Notes: generated by a model from the letters alone, not told the origin. Counted from the first letter of the stretch, positions 28,099 through 37,500 are shown. The stretch: 64,000 nt of DNA from Lactobacillus selangorensis (GCF_001437205.1 NZ_JQAZ01000002.1:310001-374000); one strand, 5' to 3'. Made by a program: numbers and translations.

Positions 28099-28680
28099 TT
28101 AATGTTCAGCAAATAATTCTTTATGAATTACGTAAGGTAAGGCGTCCAGCATCACTTGTGCCACTTTGGGCGGCGCCAACTGATAATCTTCTTCAGACCA
28201 GCGTTTCAGGATCATGGTAAAACTTGCTTGATAAGCCACAAAATAAAGCAGCAATTCTTCATCCGATAAATCGGGCCGCTGCTGCTTTAAAGGCTCGATT
28301 AGCAACTGATACAATTTAGCAAATCCTTCTTGAATCGGAAACTCGGTGCATGAATGCAGCACAATTTTATAAAACCAGCCATTTTCCTTGATGAATTCCA
28401 GGAAATAAACGATTGAAGCTTGATTTAAAAAATTCATCTTTTCCGTTTTTGCCCGTTTCATAAACCGGTTAATCAATTCTTGTCGTTTAGACGTTTCGGT
28501 GGATTCAATCAATTCATAGACATCGGCAAAATGCGCATAAAAGGTTGAACGATTGATGTGTGCCAACTGACAAACCTGACTGACGGTAATCTCTGCTGCA
28601 GGCGTTGTTTTCAATAATTCGAATACAATCGTCTGCAGCTGCAATTGCGTCGCCTGCCAATGCTGATTATGCTTACGCAT
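28099..28680 (-). CDS. TetR/AcrR-family regulator
   Basis: A 193-residue repressor-type protein. The helix-turn-helix (ITVSQVCQLAHINRSTFYAHFADVY, split over about 31-55) is followed by a variable ligand-binding domain typical of TetR_C_7-like proteins in Firmicutes. Start 28680 follows GGAGGAGG. It is divergent from the alcohol dehydrogenase at 28776, with 95 bases between, and is the likely regulator of that gene. Confidence 0.85.
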   Translation of the reverse strand: MRKHNQHWQATQLQLQTIVFELLKTTPAAEITVSQVCQLAHINRSTFYAHFADVYELIESTETSKRQELINRFMKRAKTEKMNFLNQASIVYFLEFIKENGWFYKIVLHSCTEFPIQEGFAKLYQLLIEPLKQQRPDLSDEELLLYFVAYQASFTMILKRWSEEDYQLAPPKVAQVMLDALPYVIHKELFAEH

Positions 28681-28775
28681 AGTATCCTCCTCCCAAAATC
28701 CAACACTTTCGCAATAATTGCTGGCTGACTTCAGATGGCAATCCGTTTAAAATGATTTCATAAGGAGTGATCAAG

Positions 28776-29795
28776 ATGAAAGCAGCCATTTATCAAGGTA
28801 AAAAAGACATTCAAATGGGCGAACTGCCCACGCCGCATGCTGGTCGAAATGATGTCGTCATTCAAAATTTATACGCCGGAATCTGCGGTTCTGACGTCGC
28901 CGTCTATAATGAAGGGACCGAAACCGGCCGTAAAATTCAGAGCGGCGGTGAATTCGGTCATGAAATGGTCAGTCGAGTCGTTGAAGTCGGTGCAAATGTG
29001 ACCGATTTTAAAGTCGGTGATCGTGTTTACCCATACCCATTGCTGGCGCGTGGCGATCCTAAATATGCCGGCGATCTCGGCGGCTTTTCTGAATATATTT
29101 TAGTGCCGAATGCAAAATTAAATCAACAACTTTATTTAGTTCCAGATGCCATCAGCGATCGAGTCGCCGCCATGATTGAACCATTCACAGTCGGCACCTG
29201 TGCTGCTCGGCACGGTCATCCTCACAAAGGTGAAAATGCGATTGTTTATGGCGCCGGTACGATTGGATTAGCAGCCGCAACGGCTTTAAAATTCTTTGGC
29301 ATGAAAGAAGTGCTTGTGATCGACCAGTCTGATTTCCGCCTTGGAATTGCTCAGAAACTGGGCTTTAAGACTTTCAACAATCAGAACGGTCACGTCAAAG
29401 AAAATGCCATTCAGCAATTAGGCAGCAGCCGTGGCTTACATGGCGAATGCCCAAACGCTGCGGTTTATATCGATGCTGTCGGCCGCAATGAAATTCTGCA
29501 GGACTTTTTAGATTTCGGCACCATTGATAGTCGTTTCGTAACGGTCGGAATCAATAATCATCAGGTTTCGCTCGACTTTCTAGAATTGATCTACAGTTCA
29601 AAAAGTTTGGGCGGATCTGGCGGGTACCGTCCCCAAGATGTCCACACTGTTTTGCAAATCATGTCCCAGCAAAATGAACAGCTTGATCAAATCATTACCA
29701 AAGAAGTTGATTGGGCCCACCTCGAACAAGGCATTCAAGCAGCAACTGATGTCAATCATCATCTAAAAGTGCTCGTCAATTATCATGTCAACTAA
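28776..29795 (+). CDS. Zinc-dependent alcohol dehydrogenase family (MDR) protein
   Basis: A 339-residue medium-chain dehydrogenase. The catalytic zinc region has ICGSD and GGEFGHEM; the Rossmann motif is YGAGTIGLAA. The usual four-cysteine structural zinc loop is missing: the corresponding stretch is YPLLARGDPKYAGDLGGF. L-sorbose/xylitol-type dehydrogenases show similar variation. ATG 28776 has AAGGAGTG upstream. Paired with the divergent TetR. Substrate not assignable. Confidence 0.85.
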   Translation: MKAAIYQGKKDIQMGELPTPHAGRNDVVIQNLYAGICGSDVAVYNEGTETGRKIQSGGEFGHEMVSRVVEVGANVTDFKVGDRVYPYPLLARGDPKYAGDLGGFSEYILVPNAKLNQQLYLVPDAISDRVAAMIEPFTVGTCAARHGHPHKGENAIVYGAGTIGLAAATALKFFGMKEVLVIDQSDFRLGIAQKLGFKTFNNQNGHVKENAIQQLGSSRGLHGECPNAAVYIDAVGRNEILQDFLDFGTIDSRFVTVGINNHQVSLDFLELIYSSKSLGGSGGYRPQDVHTVLQIMSQQNEQLDQIITKEVDWAHLEQGIQAATDVNHHLKVLVNYHVN

Positions 29796-29819
29796 AAAAC
29801 CGCAGCAGCGGGCTTTTTT
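29794..29819. terminator. Bidirectional terminator
   Basis: AAAAAACCGC-AGCA-GCGGGCTTTTTT between converging genes. Confidence 0.75.
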
Positions 29820-30471
29820 AGTTCACACGCCAACCGTGCCAAATAAAGCCTAAGCCAATCAACACGATGAGCAGGCCGATGCCACAGCCGAATAAACCTG
29901 TCGAATAGTTTGCATACGGCGCGCCTTTCATCATTAAGATGGCATATTGGGTCAAAACAAGTGCAACGGCCCCATTGGCAACATTGAAGCTTTTCAGCAA
30001 ATTGACTAATGGATTATGTAAACGACGGCCGCGAACCAGGCTGATTGAAGCACTGATGATTTTGACAAAGCCAATCAAGGCAATCAGATAAGTTACCAAT
30101 TTGGCAAAATGCTGATTCAGGCCGTGAAAAGCCATAAACAAACAGAAAACCGCAAAAATCAGACCAAGCAGACTGAATAGAATACCACCCCAAAAGTATT
30201 CACTCTGGTCGAAAGCCTGCGTTTCATCTTTACGGATTTTTGTATACCGATAAGTAAGCCACACTTTGCCCAGCACTAACATCAAATAGTAGGAACCAAA
30301 TCCCAGCAGCCATGCCGAATCCAGAATCATTCCCAAACCCAGTTTAATGAGCGCCAGAATCAAAGCAATGACAGTTGTCAAACTGCTAAATAGGATGACC
30401 CGATCCGTTTTATTTTCAAGGTATCGATAAACTGATGAAGCCCTAATGTACTGCCGTATTTTTTTGATCAT
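29818..30471 (-). CDS. Polytopic membrane protein of unknown function
   Basis: A 217-residue protein with about six hydrophobic segments (for example VILFSSLTTVIALILALI, WGGILFSLLGLIFAVFCLF, GLLIVLIGLGFIWHG) and a basic N terminus. I do not recognise the family. ATG 30471 is preferred over the TTG at 30480, with AAGGG about 10 bases upstream. Monocistronic. Confidence 0.6.
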   Translation of the reverse strand: MIKKIRQYIRASSVYRYLENKTDRVILFSSLTTVIALILALIKLGLGMILDSAWLLGFGSYYLMLVLGKVWLTYRYTKIRKDETQAFDQSEYFWGGILFSLLGLIFAVFCLFMAFHGLNQHFAKLVTYLIALIGFVKIISASISLVRGRRLHNPLVNLLKSFNVANGAVALVLTQYAILMMKGAPYANYSTGLFGCGIGLLIVLIGLGFIWHGWRVN

Positions 30472-30543
30472 CGGACGCAATCCCTTCGAAAAAAGTTAAT
30501 TTGCTCATTAAGATTACTATAACTTATTTTTGCGCCAATCATT

Positions 30544-30898
30544 CTAAAATTTGGTCTGTGTATTTTTGTTCAACCTCAAATTATTAGCTAACGTCGTTCC
30601 CAATACGATGAGTACGCTTAAAACGACTGCTAAATAGCCATATTCAAATACCAACAGCCCATTAAGTTTCAACGCATTATTTCGTTTACGCCGTCTTTTT
30701 GCAAAGATGATGAGCAATTGACCAAAAAGAATAACTGCCAAAACCAGCAAAAATAATTCAATTTTGGGTCCGGTAGCATCCTGCCGGCCGATATTATTCC
30801 AGTGCATTGGAATAAGCTGGTGCTTTTAGATAGCAAAAGCAGCCCAATATAAATGCGACGACATCAATCGTATAAATTCCCTATTGAAACTTTTTCAT
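30544..30898 (-). pseudogene. Degraded small membrane protein gene (candidate)
   Basis: An 87-codon open frame from 30807 (two membrane helices, IELFLLVLAVILFGQLLII and GYLAVVLSVLIVLGTTL) lacks a ribosome site. Upstream, ATG 30898 with AAAAAGGGAG starts MKKFQ, then TAG, then GIYTIDVVAFILGCFCYLK in the same frame, ending near a TGGAAT repeat where the frame changes by a net +1 (a 5-bp loss would explain it). The parts read like one small exported or membrane protein, broken twice. Family unknown. Confidence 0.45.
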
Positions 30899-30962
30899 GA
30901 ATTTGCTCCCTTTTTCAAACAAGTTTACACACTTTGTTAGGAAAAACAAGAAACATTTTTTA

Positions 30963-31096
30963 AACAACTGATATACTTCATTTTTTACAATAAAAAGCGT
31001 CTGGAAAAACCAGACGCTTTTCAGACGCAATCTCTGTAACAACTGATATACTTCATTTTTTACAATAAAAAGCGTCTGGAAAAACCAGACGCTTTT
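30963..31096. repeat. 59-bp direct repeat carrying a terminator, two copies
   Basis: Copy 1 is 30963-31021 and copy 2 is 31038-31096, essentially identical, separated by 16 bp. Each contains the stem AAAAAGCGTCTGG / CCAGACGCTTTTT. Copy 2 overlaps the stop codon of the AlbA-domain gene, so the duplication gave that minus-strand gene tandem terminators. Confidence 0.9.
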
Positions 31097-32409
31097 TAAA
31101 TAATTTCATAACGTGTACTTACTGATGCCCCAACAACTTTAATTACAGACTTCTTTTGTAACGATCGTAAAGCTGAAAAAGCCTTATTTTTCGTAAGACC
31201 CGTTTGCCCTTCAATTTCAGTCCGTTTTAATGGTCCATCTGCATTTTTTAAAACTGCCAGTATCTTTTGTTCGTTTTTTGTGAAAACAAAATTAAATTTA
31301 TGATCATCTTCTGGATGAATTTCATTCGTATAATTTTTATTGGGTAAAATAATTTTAAATGAATTTTCGCGTACTTCAAAACCCGGTTTTTCCGATGTAT
31401 CATCATAAGCTGCAAATATTCGTCGAATTCCAGTCCCATAATTCTCAATATAGTTCATTTTGTCCAAAATATGAATCAGTCGTGGGTTTCTAGCTGCTGT
31501 CATGCCATCCTTTATTTCCTCTAAAGATAAACCATCTGGAATACCACCAGGGGATACAATTTCCAATCGATCATCAAATAATTCAACTTTTACATTCGAA
31601 TGCAAAAGATAATCTCGATGAACAAAAGCATTCACAATCGCTTCACGAATCGCAACACTTGGGTAGTCCTTTCGTTCAGCTCTTTGTGCGTTACCAGAAA
31701 TGATTACTTGTTTGTGGTTCGCCAAATCTAAATAGTCCAAAACTTCATCAATTTGTTTCGTAATGGCTCCTACAAATTCACGTTTATCTTTAAAACTCAT
31801 GACATTTAAGCCATCATACATTGCCAATTTCGCACTATACGGATTTTCGTCACTGATTAATAAGGCCGCATTGTTATACTTGCCGTTTTTCATCAAGCTC
31901 AGTGAATTCTGATCAAAATTAATATCAAGCCCATCAAATACTGATTTAGCTACTCTAAACGTCAAATTCTGATTGTCAGACGTTTCAGAATCAAATTCAC
32001 CACTCATTTTAAATTCTTGCAGCATTCTCTGCACACGTTCATTTGACGCTCTAACAGCCGAACTTCCTTCACGAACATAAACGCCACTTGAATCAAAGCC
32101 GTTTTTCGCAATTGCATAAAGTTTGTGCCGACCTGATTTAATCTTAATGGTAAATACATCAGCATTTGGTAAGACTTCAATTAAACTGTATGGAATTGGG
32201 TAGAAGGCATTCATCGCCCAATTAGTAATAATTTCTTCCCATTGATGCCGAGTTTCTTGACCAACAGACTGTGGTGCTCTGGTCTTGTCATCAACTCCTA
32301 AATAAATTACACCACCAGTTTGACTGTTGAGAAAACTATCAATCTCGCGCTTTAAATGATTGTTTAAAGTTGCTTTGTATTCAATGCCACTGTCTTCGTT
32401 GTCATACAT
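31096..32409 (-). CDS. AlbA_2/Schlafen-like ATP-binding protein
   Basis: A 437-residue protein. The N-terminal AlbA_2 (AAA_4/Schlafen-type) domain starts at EYKATLNNHLKREIDSFLN and has GGVIYLGVDD. The C-terminal HATPase-like region has IREAIVNAFVHRDYL and NPRLIHILDKMNYIENYGTGI, as in RecG-related helicase-like regulators. A winged-helix segment ends the protein (KRTEIEGQTGLTKNKAFSAL). Such proteins are common on mobile DNA, some linked to nuclease or defence roles. The base composition is more AT-rich than the left flank. Confidence 0.85.
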   Translation of the reverse strand: MYDNEDSGIEYKATLNNHLKREIDSFLNSQTGGVIYLGVDDKTRAPQSVGQETRHQWEEIITNWAMNAFYPIPYSLIEVLPNADVFTIKIKSGRHKLYAIAKNGFDSSGVYVREGSSAVRASNERVQRMLQEFKMSGEFDSETSDNQNLTFRVAKSVFDGLDINFDQNSLSLMKNGKYNNAALLISDENPYSAKLAMYDGLNVMSFKDKREFVGAITKQIDEVLDYLDLANHKQVIISGNAQRAERKDYPSVAIREAIVNAFVHRDYLLHSNVKVELFDDRLEIVSPGGIPDGLSLEEIKDGMTAARNPRLIHILDKMNYIENYGTGIRRIFAAYDDTSEKPGFEVRENSFKIILPNKNYTNEIHPEDDHKFNFVFTKNEQKILAVLKNADGPLKRTEIEGQTGLTKNKAFSALRSLQKKSVIKVVGASVSTRYEII

Positions 32410-32473
32410 GAATCGTTCTCCTAGTTAGTTATTCTAATAGCATTATAGCATCTACTAACCCATATTAATTTAT

Positions 32474-32497
32474 CGCCTCATTTATGATACGGCATAG
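32474..32497. other. rlmH-end-like attachment site (att candidate, left)
   Basis: On the minus strand it contains ATGCCGTATCATAAATGA, encoding MPYHK-stop as at the real rlmH 3' end. 20 of 24 positions match 51817-51840 in the same orientation, with a perfect 14-bp core TTATGATACGGCAT. It resembles the SCC attB core (TATCATAA-TGATGCG). Confidence 0.65.
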
Positions 32498-32581
32498 CAT
32501 AACAGATACAACAGCGGTTCCTAAACCGCAGGTACAATGATATAGAAATGTGTAACGCATAGTTTAGCGATTACTCACATT

Positions 32582-32785
32582 TTACCAAATACGAAAATGA
32601 TGCTTACTGTCACTATTAAGCTCAATACGAGTTTGAACAATATCTTTTATGCCCATACGCCTCAACTTTACTGGTACCTGCAATCCCGTTAGCAGGTAAT
32701 AACTTGGCTGGGCTACCTTTGGATCAATGTAAATTCCAGTCTCCTGATAAATAAAATACGTGAAATAGTCTGCTCGAAATGCCAT
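32582..32785 (-). CDS. Hypothetical 67-residue protein next to Mor remnant
   Basis: Starts MAFRADYFTYFIYQETG and ends HHFRIW; no known family. ATG 32785 follows AGGAAG. It lies downstream of the Mor-family pseudogene with a terminator between, inside mobile-like DNA just right of the att candidate. Confidence 0.5.
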   Translation of the reverse strand: MAFRADYFTYFIYQETGIYIDPKVAQPSYYLLTGLQVPVKLRRMGIKDIVQTRIELNSDSKHHFRIW

Positions 32786-32810
32786 TCTTCCGCTTCCTTT
32801 CTGGATCATA

Positions 32811-32844
32811 GAAAAAGGCAAACGATCTCTTACAATCGTTTGCC
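32811..32844 (-). terminator. Terminator after Mor pseudogene
   Basis: GGCAAACGAT / ATCGTTTGCC stem followed on the minus strand by TTTTTC; it overlaps the Mor stop codon. Confidence 0.75.
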
Positions 32845-33094
32845 ATCATGAATCACACGTCGAACCCAACGCTCACTGTACCCATACTCACGAGTAAGCT
32901 CCTGTATGTTTCTGCCGTTGTATCTCTGCACCACAGCTGCTACCGTAGCCTCTCGCTCATATAAGTGCGTTGGAAAGCTAAAGCTGTAGCCCTCCAAAGT
33001 TCTTCCAGAACCGCATCATTGCCTCTTCACCCACTAACTCATATAACTCATGATAAATGGGCTGTAGTTCTCCCACATATAATTCTCCCTTCAC
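32830..33094 (-). pseudogene. Mor transcription-activator family protein, frameshifted
   Basis: Frame 1 from GTG 33094 (AAGGAGG 7 bases upstream) reads VKGELYVGELQPIYHELY and continues to FGGLQL before a stop. Frame 2 continues SFPTHLYEREATVAAVV and NIQELTREYGYSERWVRR. Together they match the phage-Mu Mor/C-like family found on Firmicute mobile elements, whose conserved GGLQLYFPT is interrupted here by one extra base. The 265-nt length (remainder 1) agrees. Confidence 0.8.
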
Positions 33095-33115
33095 TTTCAA
33101 ACCTCCTTAGAAAAC

Positions 33116-33153
33116 AAATAAGGGAACAACCACAACGGTCGTTCCCTTATTTT
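33116..33153. repeat. Hairpin resembling the one at 27985
   Basis: AAATAAGGGAAC...GTTCCCTTATTT with an inner ACC/GGT stem and CACAA loop. Related in sequence to 27985-28019. It could act as a terminator or be a small repeated element. Nothing else is seen in 33095-33282. Confidence 0.5.
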
Positions 33154-33282
33154 TGTAAATTTTCATTTACAATAATTATTATTTCTTATTTTCAATCAAT
33201 GTATCGCTATCCAATCAGCCTCATTTACTAGCAATATCAAGGTAATAATATATTTTTGTAAGCGATTTAATTTTCAGAAAGC

Positions 33283-33313
33283 AAAAAAGAGCATTCAATA
33301 GAACACTCTTTTT
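33283..33313 (-). terminator. Terminator of the glcU-gdh-flavodoxin operon
   Basis: AAAAAAGAG...CTCTTTTT stem, just downstream of the flavodoxin stop on the minus strand. Confidence 0.65.
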
Positions 33314-33319
33314 AAAAAT

Positions 33320-34075
33320 TTATTTAACGTCTTTTACCCAATGATCAACTCGTTCATCGGCTTTGTTGACTTTATTTCCATCCACAACAAGTGCTTTTGT
33401 AAAAGTATCATTCGTTGCCCCTTGAGATTTGAGGATTTGTTTGATGCGATCAACACTGTCGCCCTGCCCATAGCCGCCTTCAGTCATAAATGGGGCAATT
33501 TTTTTATTACTCAACCGGCTGCCATAATCAGTCAAAAATTCAGTCATTGGATGTGATAAAGTCATCGCCCAAATCGGATAACCCAGATAAACTGTCTTAT
33601 ACTGGCTTAAATCAGGCACGTTCATATCTAATTCCGGATAATTTGCTGATTCACGTTCACTGTTAGCACGTGCTAAAGTCTTTTTGTAGTTGCCAGAATA
33701 AGGGTTCTTCACAACGATTTCCAAAATATCAGCATCCGTTTGTTTTGCGATTTTACTGGCTAATAATTCAGTGCTGCCCGACCGTGAAAAATAAATGATG
33801 ATACTTTTCGCATCTTTAGTGAGCTTGCGAGTCGGCTTGTTCTGACTGTTCGTATCGTTACCGTCAGATGGCGTACCATAGCCATTTTGCCAGGTTGAAT
33901 CTGAACGAGTCAACTGATTAGCCCGAATCGGTTGGCCGGCAATCATCCCAACTACTTGAGTCTGTGAATCCGATTGATTTCCAAATTTCATATAAAGAAC
34001 TCCTCCTACAACAACGATAATCAGGCCACTAACAACCAAAATGATAAGACGTTTCACCTTTTTAACCGCGACCAT
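33320..34075 (-). CDS. Membrane-anchored flavodoxin-like protein
   Basis: A 251-residue protein with an N-terminal helix (LIILVVSGLIIVVVGGVLY, about 10-28), a polar linker to about residue 90 and a flavodoxin domain starting IIIYFSRSGSTELLASKI, the FMN phosphate-binding loop. YLGYPIWAMTLSHP is the second FMN-loop motif. It probably carries electrons or acts as a quinone/flavin reductase on the outer face. Third gene of the glcU-gdh operon; its ATG overlaps gdh by 14 bases. A second exported flavodoxin is at 40046. Confidence 0.85.
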   Translation of the reverse strand: MVAVKKVKRLIILVVSGLIIVVVGGVLYMKFGNQSDSQTQVVGMIAGQPIRANQLTRSDSTWQNGYGTPSDGNDTNSQNKPTRKLTKDAKSIIIYFSRSGSTELLASKIAKQTDADILEIVVKNPYSGNYKKTLARANSERESANYPELDMNVPDLSQYKTVYLGYPIWAMTLSHPMTEFLTDYGSRLSNKKIAPFMTEGGYGQGDSVDRIKQILKSQGATNDTFTKALVVDGNKVNKADERVDHWVKDVK

Positions 34076-34847
34076 CCTTGAAGGCTGGGTATAAGGTCAT
34101 CCCACCATCAACAAATAAGGTGATCCCAGTCACATAACTAGATTGGTCAGAAGCCAACCATGCAGCTGCTGAAGCAACTTCTTCCGGCTTGCCGATGCGA
34201 TCCATTGGTACCATGTTTACTGTGGCATCATATTGTTCTTTATCAGCAAACTTCTTCGCATTGATCGGTGTATTGATGGCACCAGGTCCGATGGCATTGA
34301 CACGAATGTTTTGCTTTGCATATTCCATCGCAATCGTTTGTGTAAAGAGTTTGACACTGCCTTTTGCGGCGGCATAACTCGCGAAGGTTGGCCATGGAAT
34401 GCGTTCGTGAACAGACGACATGTTAATGATGTTACCCTTCTTATCTTTCTTTAAGAAGTAATCTAAGGCTGTGCGTGAACCCAAGAAAACACCCGTTTGA
34501 TCGATCGAAGTCACTTTATTCCAATCATCTAACGATAATTCGGCAGTTGGGGATTTGATTTCCATGCCGGCATTATTGACCCAAACATCAAGATCGCCAA
34601 AGTTATCAAGTGCTGCGTCTAATAAGGACTGAACACCTTTTTCAGTCGAAACATTGGCTTGAACGGTAACAGCTTCACCACCAGCATCTTTAACAGCATC
34701 AGCGGCTTTTTGCGCACCAACAGGATCGCTATTATAATTGATCACGATCTTCATACCTTCTTGACCAAAACGTTCAGAGATCGCTGAACCTAATCCTTTT
34801 GAACCACCTGTGACAACTGCAACTTTACCGTTTAAATCTTCATACAT
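34062..34847 (-). CDS. gdh: Glucose 1-dehydrogenase (SDR)
   Basis: A 261-residue SDR that closely follows Bacillus glucose dehydrogenase: MYEDLNGKVAVVTGGSKGLG, NNAGMEIKSP, INMSSVHERIPWP with the catalytic Ser, SYAAAKGSVKL with Tyr/Lys, GPGAINTPINAKKFAD and the C terminus VDGGMTLYPAF-GRG. It oxidises beta-D-glucose to gluconolactone with NAD(P)+. Here it lies directly downstream of a GlcU-type glucose uptake gene, as in Bacillus glcU-gdh, giving a glucose-fed NAD(P)H source next to many reductases. Confidence 0.9.
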   Translation of the reverse strand: MYEDLNGKVAVVTGGSKGLGSAISERFGQEGMKIVINYNSDPVGAQKAADAVKDAGGEAVTVQANVSTEKGVQSLLDAALDNFGDLDVWVNNAGMEIKSPTAELSLDDWNKVTSIDQTGVFLGSRTALDYFLKKDKKGNIINMSSVHERIPWPTFASYAAAKGSVKLFTQTIAMEYAKQNIRVNAIGPGAINTPINAKKFADKEQYDATVNMVPMDRIGKPEEVASAAAWLASDQSSYVTGITLFVDGGMTLYPAFKDGRG

Positions 34848-34867
34848 AACATTCCACTCCTTTATTT

Positions 34868-35725
34868 TTAAAAAATAGTTGTAATAACAGCACCAACAAC
34901 GATCAAAACTAATCCAATCAGCGTAAACGTTAATTCACGCCGCGATTTCTTTTCATTCAAGAAGATCATGCTTCCCAACGTTGAAATCACCACGGACAGC
35001 TGAGAAACAACAAAAGCTGTATTGACGCCATTTGCACTGACAGACATGATATAAGTTAACGATGCGATCGAAAAAACAAATCCGCCGATAATGTTTAACC
35101 AGCTCTTTTTTCCAGTGACGACTCTGTGAAAATCATGTTTGAACAGCAGATAAATCAGAACAGCAAGGACCATCCCAATCGATTCTGGGAGGAAGATCGC
35201 AATCCCTGAGGCTGATAAAGCCTTTGGAATCGCATTAAAAACGATGAATCCAATCGTTGTCACGACCAGCATGATAATGGTGCGTCGTTGACTGCCGTTC
35301 GATTGGTCTTTGTTATCTTGAATTGAGGTCATGACAGCCCCAATGATCAAAAGCACAACGCCTAATGCACCGATCACCTTACTCATCACTGATGGCCATT
35401 CGCCAAAAATAATGACGCCAACTAAGGCTGTACCGACCAACTGCAGTCCGGTTGAAATTGGCATTGTTTTGGAAACTCCAATTTTAGCGTAGCCTGTATA
35501 TTGACCTAATTGACCAACGATCCAAAAGGCACCAGCCAGCATCGCCATGATGAAGCTGATCGCATTGATTGAAGGATGCAGGATCAATTCAACGACAACA
35601 CTAACGATCAAAGTCCCAAACGCCGTCCCAAAAATTTCATCGACGGGTTCGCCGCCTAATTTACTAACGACCAGCGGCAGGACACCCCATGCCAAAGCTG
35701 GTAATAATAACCATACAATACTCAT
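34868..35725 (-). CDS. glcU: GlcU-type glucose uptake protein (GRP family)
   Basis: A 285-residue membrane protein with about ten helices; N terminus IVWLLLPALAWGVLPLVV and internal GQLGQYTGYAKIGVSKTMPISTG are characteristic of the GRP/GlcU family of non-PTS glucose transporters. It would supply unphosphorylated glucose to Gdh. First gene of a three-gene operon (glcU, gdh, flavodoxin) with two candidate promoters upstream, one LysR-type and one MerR-type. Confidence 0.85.
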   Translation of the reverse strand: MSIVWLLLPALAWGVLPLVVSKLGGEPVDEIFGTAFGTLIVSVVVELILHPSINAISFIMAMLAGAFWIVGQLGQYTGYAKIGVSKTMPISTGLQLVGTALVGVIIFGEWPSVMSKVIGALGVVLLIIGAVMTSIQDNKDQSNGSQRRTIIMLVVTTIGFIVFNAIPKALSASGIAIFLPESIGMVLAVLIYLLFKHDFHRVVTGKKSWLNIIGGFVFSIASLTYIMSVSANGVNTAFVVSQLSVVISTLGSMIFLNEKKSRRELTFTLIGLVLIVVGAVITTIF

Positions 35726-35780
35726 CTATCTTCACCTTTATCTCTCTGAATTAATTATCTCGCATGCATTCGATGTTTAT

Positions 35781-35845
35781 ATACTAATGCCAAATGACAG
35801 GGTTGAAAATTACTAGATCAGTATGGAAGTATACGTTACATGAAT
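35781..35845 (-). promoter_or_regulatory. LysR-type promoter of glcU-gdh
   Basis: Minus strand: TTTTCA (-35, 35809-35804), 17-bp spacer, TAGTAT (-10, 35786-35781). The -35 is preceded by GTAA as at 45011 and 50006. Further upstream lie GTATAC and AGTAT boxes (35820-35845), a degenerate version of the LysR dyad. Confidence 0.6.
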
Positions 35846-35883
35846 ACTCGTGCAATCTGCTAAATAGCCTCCTCCAAATGACT

Positions 35884-35914
35884 AGCATAAACTGTGGAGT
35901 GGACACAATGGCAA
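35884..35914 (-). promoter_or_regulatory. MerR-type promoter, distal to glcU
   Basis: Minus strand: TTGCCA (35914-35909), 19-bp spacer with GTGTCCACTCCAC, TATGCT (35889-35884). Same architecture as six other sites in this window. Confidence 0.7.
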
Positions 35915-35931
35915 GCAAGAACCCTTATCAC

Positions 35932-35959
35932 AAAAAAAGACAATGATCTACTCATTGTC
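35932..35959 (-). terminator. Terminator overlapping MerR stop codon
   Basis: GACAATGA / TCATTGTC stem followed by seven T on the minus strand; the stem includes the end of the coding region. Confidence 0.85.
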
Positions 35960-36382
35960 CTGCTTGTGCTTCATATTCTGTTGCCATAACTTGCTCAGAT
36001 ATGGAATCGGATGATCTTCGTCGTGAAACTTGGCCAAGTGATCATCAAATGTATCCAACTCGTGTTCTAAAATCGCACGCGTATTTTCCATATCTTCGAT
36101 TTTTTGATTAAGCTCATCTAATGATTGCCGCAAAATTTCCTTTTGCGCTTGCTCAGGATGATCGACGGATTCATTCAATTTGGCATATTTGACTAGGGAT
36201 TCAACCGAAAGCCCAGCCGCTCGTAAACTTTTGGCCAAGAAAAGCCGGTTGAGATCTTTGATCTGATAATCGCGGTAGCCACTTTGATCGCGTGTTACTG
36301 GCGGAATGACCCCGATTCGCTCATAATAGCGCATGGTATCGATCGTCATGCCCAAAAATTGAGATGCACGTTTACTATTCAC
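35948..36382 (-). CDS. MerR-family regulator (AdhR-like)
   Basis: A 144-residue regulator. Winged helix with IDTMRYYERIGVIPPV and SGYRDYQIKDLNRL, then a long coiled coil (about 75-125). GTG 36382 with GGGGAG 7 bases upstream is preferred over ATG 36418, which lacks a ribosome site. It is divergent from the aldo/keto reductase at 36580, whose MerR-type promoter lies between them, and is closely related to the regulators at 37501 and 53410. Confidence 0.9.
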   Translation of the reverse strand: MNSKRASQFLGMTIDTMRYYERIGVIPPVTRDQSGYRDYQIKDLNRLFLAKSLRAAGLSVESLVKYAKLNESVDHPEQAQKEILRQSLDELNQKIEDMENTRAILEHELDTFDDHLAKFHDEDHPIPYLSKLWQQNMKHKQDNE

Positions 36383-36508
36383 TTCATCGCTCCCCAAAAA
36401 TGAAATAGCAAACGCCATTTCGTTTCATTTTATCTCCTTATATTAAGGTATGGTGTAAACACCACAGCAAGCAAAATTTAAGCAAACTCAAAAATAAATA
36501 GATCTTGC

Positions 36509-36539
36509 TTGCCATGGAGTGGAGGCAAGGGTTTATGAT
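36509..36539 (+). promoter_or_regulatory. MerR-type promoter of the 36580 reductase
   Basis: TTGCCA (36509-36514), 19-bp spacer, TATGAT (36534-36539). Dyad CTTGCC-N10-GGCAAG (36508-36529). Confidence 0.85.
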
Positions 36540-36543
36540 GTAA

Positions 36544-37422
<879 letters not shown>

Positions 37423-37457
37423 ATCCGTTCTGAAACGGTCTGAAAAAACAATCTTTT

Positions 37458-37497
37458 AAAAAAAGGATTTCACACGTTAAATGTGAAATCCTTTTTT
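37458..37497. terminator. Bidirectional terminator
   Basis: AAAAAAGGATTTCACA / TGTGAAATCCTTTTTT, a 16-bp stem between the reductase and the converging MerR gene. Confidence 0.95.
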
Positions 37498-37500
37498 AGT

